38,174 nucleotides of DNA from Mesotaenium endlicherianum (taxonomy: Eukaryota > Streptophyta > Zygnematophyceae > Zygnematales > Mesotaeniaceae), in assembly GCA_009602735.1 (NCBI GenBank), contig WELA01011557.1:78097-116270 (forward strand). The letters run 5' to 3'. Below are positions 30,158 through 38,174 of this stretch, piece after piece. The notes beneath the pieces were generated by a model. It was not told the DNA's origin. It searched no databases and saw only the letters and a list, made by a program, of their open reading frames with translations. The number at the start of each line of letters is the position of its first letter. The stretch's first letter is position 1. The position numbers and the translations under genes were made by a program.

Positions 30158-33100
30158 GACTATTATGTGAAGGCGAAGCAGGAAACAGCAGGAAACAGGA
30201 GGACGCCAGTAAGTTGTTCTGGGGTGTCTACTGGCGTGAAGACGAGAACTCACAAGAAGGTTATCCCCAAAAGCCTGCCGAGAAGCGGAAGACGAGATGT
30301 TGACAAGCCTATTATTGTGGAAGGAGTAGTCAACGGCAACAAGGCCAAGTGCATGGTCGACAGTGGCGCAAGTGCAAACTTTGTGCACAAGAAGCTGGTG
30401 AAAGAGTGGCGAATCCCTGTGCAGAAGCATTATGAGCCTAAGGAGGCAATTTTGGCGAATGGGCAGAGACTCAAGTGTGGTGCACCTACGGAAGCTATTC
30501 ACGTGGAAGTAGCGGGGCACCAGAGTAAGGAAGTTATGGAGCAGGCAGAGTTGGGTCACCATGAGGTGATATTGGGCCGACCATGGCTAAGAAAAGCCAA
30601 CCCTCAAGTGCACTGGAGCACAGGACAAGTGAAAGTCCAAGGGCGTGATGGTCGAATGGAGACAGCGAAACAGGTGGAGGTAGATACGACCACAAGTAAC
30701 TGTCTTCTGTCGAGCCTGCAAGTTAAGAAGCTATGCAGGGCGAATCAGGTGAAGGAGATGTACCTTGTTTTGGTGGCCCTGGCCAGGTCATCAGATGGAG
30801 CAAGCGTGAATCCTAACAGCCTGGGCGAATGTATATCGCCGGAGGAGCAAGTAGTGGTGTCTGATCCCCTTGCTCAGAAGGAGCAGAGCCCAACTGCTCA
30901 AGAGAAGAACCCTGCTGAGATGCCTGCCCAAATGAAGGCGCTGTTGGAGGAGTTCAAGAGCGTATTTCCTGAGGAGCTACCTACAAGATTACCTCCACAG
31001 AGAGCTATGGAGCACAGAATTGAGTTGGAACCAGGGAGCAAGCCACCAGTGAGACCCGCCTATCGTCAATCGTTTGCGGAGTTGGACGAGTTGAAGAAGC
31101 AGCTGACAGAGTTGTTGGAGAAGGGATTCATCAGACCCAGCGAGTCTCCATTTGCAACGCTAGTCTTATTTGTGAAGAAGAAGGATGGGACTATGAGGAT
31201 GTGTGTCGACTACCGGGCTCTCAACAAGGTCACCATCAAGAACAGGTACCCACTTCCACGAGTGGACGAGTTGATTGACAGGCTTGTCGGCGCGAAGTAT
31301 TTCTCGAAGATCGATTTGAGGAGTGGCTATCACCAGGTACGGATTGCGGAAGGAGACGTTCAGAAGACTGCTTTCAGAACTCGCTATGGTTTGTTCGAGT
31401 TCACAGTCATGCCTTTTGGATTGACTAATGCACCTGCTACATTCATGGGACTCATGAATAGTATCTTCAGACCCTACTTGGACCAGTTTGTGGTGGTATT
31501 TTTGGACGACATCCTGATCTATTCGAAGACCTTGGAAGAGCATGTGGAGCATCTGAGGAAGGTGTTGGAGGTCTTGAGAGATCAGAAGCTACATGGGAAG
31601 ATGAGCAAGTGCGACTTCTGTCAAGGAAGTCGAGTTTCTTGGACACATAGTGGGAGCCAAAGGAGTCAAGGTGGAGCAGAAGTCAGAGATTGGCCGGTAC
31701 CTGCTGATATTCATCAACTCAGGAGTTTCCTCGGCATGGCTAATTATTATCGACGTTTCATGGAAGGGTTTGCCAAGGTGTGTGCACCGCTCACGAACAT
31801 GTTGAAGAAGCAGGAGAAGTGGCTATGGGGTGACAAGCAGCAGCAAGCATTTGAGAGAATTAAGGAGTTATTGACAAAGGCACCTGTGTTGGCAATCGCC
31901 AGTCCTGAACTTCCTTTCACCATCATCACAGACGCATCAAACTTTGCAGTGGGGGCCATTCTTCTCCAGGACCAGGGCAAAGGATTGCAGCCTGTGGCAT
32001 ACCAGAGCAGGAAGTTTAGTCTTGCTGAGCAGAATTATGCAGCACACGAGCGGGAAATGTTGGCTATTATCCAGGCTTTGAGGATTTGGTGATGTTATGT
32101 GGACGAACGGAAGGTGTTCATCAAGACCGACCACAAAAGCTTGGAGAAGTTTATGACTCAGCCAACGTTGACACCAAGACAGGCAAGGTGGATGGAGTTT
32201 CTGCAACAGTTCGACCACAAAATTCAGTACTTACCTGGGAAGAGCAACCCTGCAGACGCTTTATCCAGGAGGTGTGACCTTGCAGCTGTCTCAGTCATCA
32301 AGGAGAATACGGACTTCAAGGAGAAGCTTCAAAGACGTTATGAGGAGGACTCAGAGTTTGCTGATGGTGGAGCAATTGAGTTCAATGCGAGTATGCAGGA
32401 GAAGGACGGCATATGGTATTATGGTGATTCCAACAGAGTGGTGGTACCTGACATCAAGGAGCTACGAGACTTACTACTTGCGGAGCATCATGACTGCTTA
32501 TATACTGGACACTTTGGAAGCGAGAAGACGGCAAGCGTGCTGAAGCGGGAGTACTACTGGAGAAATATGGACAAGGACATCGAGGAGTGAATCAGGAGTT
32601 GTGATGCGTGCCAGAGAAACAAGACACCAAATCAAAAGAAGGGAGGTACATTGCAGCCCCTGCCTATTCAGAGTCTCCTTGGGAGCAGATTGCTAAGGAC
32701 CTTAATCACGTCGTTACCAGTGAGTGGTCAAGAGCACGATGCAGTTTGGGTGGTATCTGATAGACTCAGTAAGATGGCTCACTTCATTCCCATGAAGGAG
32801 ACTTGTAGGGCAGCAGATGTGGCACGGCTATTCTTTGATCATATTTTTAGGCTACATGGGTTGCCGAAGATGATTGTTTCAGATCGGGATCCAAGGCTTA
32901 CTAGCAACTTCTGGCGGTCATTGTTTACTTTTGATGGGGACCAAGTTGAGTATGAGCACTTCCTATCATCCTCAGACAGACGGGCAGAGTGAGAGGTTCA
33001 ACAGAAGTCTGCAAGAGGTGCTCAGGAGTTTCACTATGGAAGACCCTTCAGAGTGGGACAAGAAGCTACCAGGGTTGGAGTTTGCCTACAACAACAGCAT

Positions 33101-33797
33101 GCAGGGACCCACCAAGCAGTCACCATTCGCTTTAATTTATGGGCGAGAAGTATATCATCCAGGGAACATCTTGTTGGAGAAGGCCAAGAAGACTCAGGTT
33201 CCTACTACACAAGCTTTTATGGAGCAGATGGCCAAGACTTGGGACATGGCGAAGACGTGTATTCGGAAGGCACAGGAAGAGCAGGTCAAGCATGCTAACA
33301 AGCACAGGAGGGACGTGACATTCCATGTGGGCGACAAAGTACTCTTGTCCACAGAGATCCTACCTTTCACAGGCAAGAGGAAATTGCGGGCGCGGTTTAC
33401 AGGTCCCTTTGTAGTGCTCAAGCAGGTGAATCCAGTGGCCTACAAGTTGGAGCTTCCTTCAGACTGGCGTATCCATGATGTGTTCCATGTCAGTTGTCTG
33501 CGGCCATACGTTGACCCGAATGAAGGACATACAGGACGACTACCTACACCGCCACCACCGGTCGAGATCGATGATGTATTGGAGTATGAAGTGAAGGCCA
33601 TTGTCAGCGATCGACGAGTCAAGCGAGGTCAACGATTCGTCCAAGAGTATCTGGTCAAGTGGAAAGGCTACCATGCGGACGACAACACTTCGGAGCCAGA
33701 GGCCAACTTGACTCATTGTAAGAGTAAGTTGAGACGTTATTTGCAGAATGCGTCGAGGACGTCGCATCTTGAGAAGGGGGATGATGTAAAGTCATAG
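30158..33797 (+). pseudogene. Element F Pol: protease, RT, RNase H, integrase, chromodomain
   Basis: Protease ([15 protein letters not shown]) and RT ([30 protein letters not shown]) are open. Relative to C, a 2-base deletion near 31621 and a 13-base deletion near 31690 compensate, leaving about 20 altered residues. RNase H ends at TGA 32090-32092 (C has CGA). TGA at 32588-32590 (C has TGG) cuts the integrase zinc finger before its Cys pair. A one-base loss and gain between about 32670 and 32715 scramble the first catalytic Asp region. An extra T near 32931 shifts the frame, after which DGQSERFNR and the GPF module follow. The chromodomain reads KWKGYHADDNTSEPE: the cage Trp seen in C is Ser. 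Confidence 0.92.
33771..33784 (+). other. Element F polypurine tract
   Basis: GAGAAGGGGGATGA directly before the 3' LTR; primer for plus-strand synthesis in this family. The pol stop lies just inside the LTR. Confidence 0.8.
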
Positions 33798-34525
33798 GTT
33801 TATAAAGTGCATACCTGAGTTTCTTGAAAGTAAGTTTTGATTGTATAGTCGTGTAGAGTGCATTTTTGTGGTCATTTTGATATAAGTTCATCGAATTTGG
33901 TCAGTATAGAGAGAGTTATGGATTTCCGAAGTTTAATTAGTTTTGAGGTCGGTTGACGACTGTCCTTAATTCGCGGTGAGCGCGACCGTCGGATTGACCG
34001 ACAGCGTCGAGCGATCTGGCCCGTTAGAATGGACTCGAACCTTCACGTAAGTTCGGCTGACGCGGAGTGCCGACTAGGTCGATTTACCTAGAAGTTTCGG
34101 TTTAGCCTAGCGCGTCTAAAATAGAATATTCTAGTAATGTCGATGCATGTATGTGGACGTCAACTCGGTCCGACACATCAGATTAGACTGATCTGGCTTA
34201 CTCACAAATATTCTGGAAGGGACGATTTGACGAACACTTAGGAAAATCCGTAGTTTCCTCCTAGGGAGGAGCACTCAGGCAGAAAATTATAAATAGGCAT
34301 AACTTCTTTGTTTCTTATCAGTTTTCACTTCTGTAAATTTCTACGGGTTTGTAATGACAAGGCCTTTCATCCTACATCATTTGTGAGCAGTTTCTTGCTA
34401 CTCAAAATGTTGGGTATTTTCCTAAGCTTTGTTAGTGGTATGCCGCTGCACTCTCTAGTATGATTGCAACTAGTTCCTTTCCTCGTGAGTTACTACGCTT
34501 CCACTAGGGCACTCTGCCCCTTTCA
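33785..34525 (+). repeat. Element F 3' LTR
   Basis: 741 bp, TGTAAAG to TTTCA, followed by AAAGC. Most divergence from the 5' LTR lies in its first 130 bases. Confidence 0.95.
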
Positions 34526-34860
34526 AAAGCAGCCCCGTACAAACACCCATAAATCCCACTCATAAATCCCAAAAAACAAAAGGGAGAAAACAGCCACCAG
34601 AGAGCCTTAAACAGCAGCTACAAGAACACAATAAAAAAGTATTGAAAAATAAGACATCACCTACAGAAGCAGGCAAACCAGCCTCATGCCAGCATCCATG
34701 AGAGCAACAAAAAAAGCTACAAAGTAGCAGAGCGGCACAAACAGCAGCGAGAAGAGGATAAACGAAGACTCTTAAAAACCAGACAGTAACTACAGAAGCA
34801 GATAAAGCAGACCATATGACAGCCTTTGTACAGCAGCCAAAGTACAAAAAAAACAAAGAT
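34526..34860. repeat. Minisatellite, right block
   Basis: It resumes the interrupted monomer (AAAGCAGCCCCGTACAAACA) and holds about two more monomers with the CAGCC...AGAG and CAAACCAGCCTCATGCCAGC words. It fades towards the splice donor at 34947. Confidence 0.8.
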
Positions 34861-34947
34861 CATGACCACAAGAGTACTAGAAACAACCCTCCACGCTATT
34901 GAAATACACGCACATAAGAGCTTCCAGGTCATAGGCTCCAACATTAC

Positions 34948-35200
34948 CTCAAAAAGGCGACCAAGCATAATGATGCTTGTCAAAAAGCGGGTCTGACACC
35001 ACATCTTCAGCCAAAAAGATGACTTCTTCCGAAAGAGGGTGAGAGGCCTAAATTGCGGATGTAGATAACCACTTGCTTCCCTCTGTCCACCAGGTCCTTG
35101 ATCCACGCTTCTTTGGCCATGACTTCCAAGAGAAGATCTACACCGTGAGCAGTGCAAGCGGTCCATGTAATGCGTGGATACTCCACTTCAATCAGTTTGC
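34948..35200 (-). pseudogene. hAT-transposase-like gene, middle exon (DUF659)
   Basis: 253 bp between a TATTGCAG acceptor and a GAG|GTAATG donor. It encodes KLIEVEYPRITWTACTAHGV, then LLLEVMAKEAWIKDLV, and, after a frameshift near 35050, FRPLTLFRKKS and TRFLTSIIMLGRLFE. The C-x-A-H box and the TRF...LGRL block are hallmarks of DUF659/hAT proteins, where they belong to the transposase catalytic region. The exon begins in phase 1, matching the single A left by the upstream exon, and ends in phase 0, matching the last exon at 8783. Confidence 0.82.
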
Positions 35201-35515
35201 CTGCAATACAATAAAATAACCAATGAAATGCAATAAGCATCATGTAATTACATAGTACAATATTGTTGTGTAATCATAACACTACATTAAATATGCATTA
35301 TGAATTGTGATTGTTAGAGCACTTAAAGAAGAAGGAAATAAGTACAGAATCGCATGGCTGACAGTTGCCATATTGTAATGAATCAGTTCATTATTTATTT
35401 AAGTAATTGCATGTATAAACACATCACTAAATAAGTATTATATCAATATGCTCACATGTGCGAGTTCATAAATGAATGTATGTCGATGTAATGCGAGTTT
35501 ACTTACTTCGTCAAA

Positions 35516-35613
35516 AAGGTCAGCAGGATGACTTTTGTATCATAGTGTAGTTTGCCGACTTTGTTGAGAAGGTCAACAAGATGACTTTTGTATCATAGTA
35601 TAGTTTGCTGAGA
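35516..35613. repeat. 53-bp tandem duplication
   Basis: Two units, each containing GATGACTTTTGTATCATAGT then GTAGTTTGC-like sequence, starting at 35516 and 35569. Confidence 0.85.
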
Positions 35614-35794
35614 TTTATATATCAGTTATATATTGGATGTAACATCAGTAGGTTGACTTATAGTAAGCTCGCTTGATATTAGTCAGTATACTTAGCTTCA
35701 GTACGCTGAGGATAGATATATTCATTTAAATTATTATTTGTAGATTAGCACATGTGACCGTATTATATTGAAAGTCGGAAGGTCGATTGAGATT

Positions 35795-35865
35795 CGGTAA
35801 ACCGATGTCCTACCAATGTGGTTAACTCCTGGGTGGGCGGAGCCGTCGTCAGTCACCTGAACAAT
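35795..35865 (+). repeat. Diverged copy of the GGTTAACC repeat core
   Basis: GTCCTACCAATGTGGTTAAC and TGGGCGG align with the core of the repeats at 36306 and 37699; the surrounding sequence is not clearly alignable. Confidence 0.65.
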
Positions 35866-36305
35866 TAGGACTTCAGTCGACCGACCAATTAATATAGTCG
35901 TTATACCTAGATCCGTGGGTCCCAACTTAACGGCTTTCCCACGAAACGGCGGACCTTGCGTCGTGGTCAGCTAGGTGGTCACTAGGTACATAGCAGGCTG
36001 GGATGTCGTGGTCCCTCATTCGGGACAGTAGGCTTTACAGTCGGATTTCTACTTGCAAGTCATGTGTGCACTTTTGGGTTCGTTCTAATGACTAGCCTTC
36101 ACAAAAATGGACATGGCTACTCCGTCTTTGCTTGAAATGGAGCAAACTAAGATATTTCAAAAAGGTCTCGTCAAGATGCATCCGTTGCCGTTAAGTTTGC
36201 TCAATTTGGAGTAGTATTGACATAGTTATGCCCTCTGACATTTCGGGGTCACAAGCGGACAGATTCCATGGTTTTGCACCTAAGTCAGTAGAGTGTGTTT
36301 TAGTA

Positions 36306-36780
36306 TAATGAATCAGTATACTAGTAGATATAATATTCATTTAAATAAAACAGTTAATTAAGTTCAGCCTACTGAATTTTATGTAGTAATGAGTCTGCTG
36401 GACTTTATATGATTATCAGTTTAAGGGCCCAGGCGGAAGCAGCAGGCTGAAGCCAACTTAAGTCAGCTTGCTGACACATTCTTTGACAGCCAGCTGACTT
36501 CCGTACTCGGTAGCAGCGAACTGCCTCGATACGCATCTAAGTGTGGTATGCTAGATGAATGGCCAAATGACATCCTTATGATGGATGGCGATTCGGGATG
36601 ATGGGAGATGGTGGTGGATTTGGTTAACCGAGGTCCTACCAACGCGGTTAACTCCCGGGTAGGCGGTGCCATCGCACTGGCCGTTGAACAGTAAACTTAT
36701 TCCATGCACATATGCTAGGCATTGCTCTTAAGTTCGGCATTTGGAATCGAGGCCAACTCTCTTGTACAGCTTACTGAGAG
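36306..36780 (+). repeat. 475-bp dispersed repeat, copy 1
   Basis: It runs from TAATGAATCAGTATA to CTTACTGAGAG and matches 37699-38174 at high identity. It contains the core GGTTAACCGAGGTCCTACCA followed by GGTTAACTCCCGGGTAGGCG. Its family is not recognised; it could be a solo LTR fragment. Confidence 0.88.
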
Positions 36781-37494
36781 GGATCTGAATCCAAGGCGAG
36801 AAGCCATTGATACGTATTGTCTTCCAACCTTGCTTATGTATGAGTTTACTGATTGCATTATTGATGCTAGTTTGCTTGCATTTGACTTACAAGTATTATT
36901 CACAGCTAGTGTGTTGTCCTTTGCTGTTAAAACAAGTGACGGAAAATACCATAAAGATTACTTGCTGATATAGAGATCTTTATTAATTGTTAATCGCCTA
37001 TTTGGTAAGTCGATTCATTTCATTTAGCTACTTTATGGTCATTTAAATGAGAGCATTTTTGCTATTCAGTCCCCTGATGTTGTGTATGTGCTTATTCATG
37101 CTTGTATGCCTGGTAGGCAAGAGGCCATGAGTTTCCAAAAGAGAAGCTCTAGTCCTCAAGCTCGCCTCTTTCTTTTGCCTTGTATTAGTGTGCGACTATG
37201 TCACACTACGGTAAGTGAGTCAAGGGTTATAGATGAGTAAACGGAATTCATTATAAGGGCGAAGGTCGCTACCTGATTTCACACGCTTCCACCTACCTTT
37301 GATCTTATATATATAAATGAAATACATCAATCTTGAATAAGCAAGATTCTTTTCACATACCAGGCTTCAAATGGCAGTACAAAACATGTAGCAGCCAGCA
37401 AGACCAAAGAAATATAAAAGTACAAAACATTACAATTCATGAAGCATGTCCACTTCATACATGCACACAAAGAGGATGTGTAAAAGTACTGTAC

Positions 37495-37698
37495 TTGCAG
37501 CTTTGCAGACAGCTGGTGAATTTGTACAAATCTAAAGGATGTTGTGTGCTCCAAGTTGGTCAATTACCTTGCGAAACAAGGCAGCAAGGTAGGCAGCACT
37601 CTTGGTCATACTCTCAGTGTTGACTGCCTTGAGGAAGACCTTGCCCTCGGGTGAAGCAGCCATGAAGTTGATAAGGGGCCTCTTTGTATGGTCAGTTG
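37495..37698 (-). pseudogene. hAT-transposase-like gene, first visible exon (DUF659)
   Basis: The minus strand encodes TTDHTKRPLINFMAASPEGK, then VFLKAVNTESMTKSAAYLAA, LFRKVIDQLGAHNIL, a TAG (37532-37534) and ICTNSPAVCKAA. This is the DUF659 pattern (TD...LINF...SP.G..FLK and the VV..TDNA region); the DN-type residues now read NS. The TAG sits where Gln or Val would fit, so CAG to TAG is likely. The donor CAA|GTACAG leaves one base, completing a Ser codon with the next exon. Upstream, the sequence passes without a visible acceptor into a dispersed repeat at 37699, so the exon's 5' part is displaced or outside the window. Confidence 0.8.
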
Positions 37699-38174
37699 TA
37701 ATGAATCAGTATATTAATAGATATAATATTCATTTAAATATAATAGTTAATTAAGTTCAGCCTGCTGAACTTTAGTTAATAGTCAGTCTGCTGGACTGTA
37801 CATAATTATCAGTTTAATGACTCAGTAAAAAGCAGCAGGCTGAAAATCCATATAAGTCAACTTGCTGACACATTCTTTGACAGCAAGCTGACTTCCGTAC
37901 TTGGTAGCAACGAACTGCCTTGATATGCATCTAAGTACGATATGCTAGATGAATAGCCAGATGACATCCCTATGATGGATGGCTATTCGGGATGATGGGA
38001 GATGGCGGTGGATTTGGTTAACCGAGGTCCTACCAACGTGGTTAACTCCCGGGTAGGCGGTGCCATCGCACTGACCGTCGAACAGTAAACTCATTCCATG
38101 TACATATGCTAGGCATTGCTCTCGAGTTCGGCATTCGGAAACGAGGCCAACTCTCTTGTACAGCTTACTGAGAG
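37699..38174 (+). repeat. 475-bp dispersed repeat, copy 2 (runs to window end)
   Basis: Same unit as 36306-36780. The window ends exactly where the match to copy 1 has been followed, so its true right border is unknown. It directly abuts coding sequence of the hAT-like gene. Confidence 0.88.

Larger units (their letters stand above)
28408..34525 (+). mobile_element. Element F: chromovirus, same family as C
   Basis: 6118 bp, bounded by LTRs TGTAA...TTTCA and a perfect 5-base target duplication AAAGC (28403-28407 and 34526-34530). Excising it restores a minisatellite monomer (GGCAAAGCAGCCCC). Gene order is gag, protease, RT, RNase H, integrase, chromodomain. It carries more stops and indels than C and its LTRs differ more from each other (about 45-50 differences by eye), so it looks older. 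Confidence 0.96.
8784..34947 (-). other. Probable 26.2-kb intron of the hAT-like gene
   Basis: The donor GAG|GTAATG (34947) and acceptor CTTGCAG (8784) join blocks that end and begin on whole codons (phase 0) at neighbouring places in the DUF659/hAT order. The interval holds a minisatellite and LTR elements D (with C inside) and F. Subtracting the elements and their target duplications leaves about 1.29 kb. The alternative, two unrelated decayed copies, is less likely given the phase and order but is not excluded. Confidence 0.65.
35201..37494 (-). other. Intron of the hAT-like gene
   Basis: Donor CAA|GTACAG and acceptor TATTGCAG on the minus strand, phase 1, 2294 bp. It contains a tandem duplication, one 475-bp dispersed repeat and a diverged relative of its core. 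No other gene seen. Confidence 0.7.

Noticed and set aside
36306-38174. A short LTR element with 475-bp LTRs and a 0.9-kb interior
   Set aside because: The interval between the repeats holds intron and exon of the hAT-like gene in the expected order, so they look like two dispersed copies. No primer site or polypurine tract was found.

Overview
The window looks like repeat-rich nuclear DNA of a green-lineage eukaryote, most likely a streptophyte (charophyte) alga such as Chara. The reasons are GT-AG introns, Ty3/gypsy chromoviruses primed by initiator tRNA-Met, a very large TE-filled intron, and a gypsy element carrying a DNMT3-like cytosine methyltransferase. I recall such captured methyltransferases being reported from dinoflagellate and charophyte retrotransposons. 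The organism is an inference; there is no bacterial or organellar signature. One 937-base gap and three single Ns show it is a draft assembly.

Left part (1-7923): the 3' half of a chromovirus pol (integrase plus chromodomain), then a relic LTR, then a second broken gypsy element (gag, protease, start of RT) cut off inside RT, then sequence without recognisable genes.

Backbone (7924-37698, minus strand): reading right to left, three exon-like blocks with GT-AG borders and matching phases encode, in order, a DUF659 segment, the rest of DUF659, and the hAT C-terminal dimerisation region. They look like one decayed hAT-transposase-derived gene. Its second intron is now 26.2 kb. Without the LTR elements it would be about 1.3 kb, largely a minisatellite of about 135 bp period.

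Three LTR-type elements sit in that intron. Element D (9407-28151, minus) is inserted in the minisatellite and encodes gag, protease, a DNMT3-like 5mC methyltransferase, RT, RNase H, a DDE integrase and a terminal PHD finger. Its ends are not ordinary LTR pairs: a 1-kb block occurs at both ends, and a separate 131-bp block flanks only the left copy, giving the order A1-ORFs-B1-A2-B2 (split direct repeats). Element C (13625-19755, minus) is a chromovirus inserted inside D's RT. Element F (28408-34525, plus) is a second copy of C's family, inserted in the minisatellite with a perfect 5-bp target duplication. C and F form a 6.1-kb inverted pair around the methyltransferase half of D. All are broken by stops or frameshifts.

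Right part (35201-38174): the other intron of the hAT-like gene, holding dispersed repeats. One repeat copy abuts the first visible exon.
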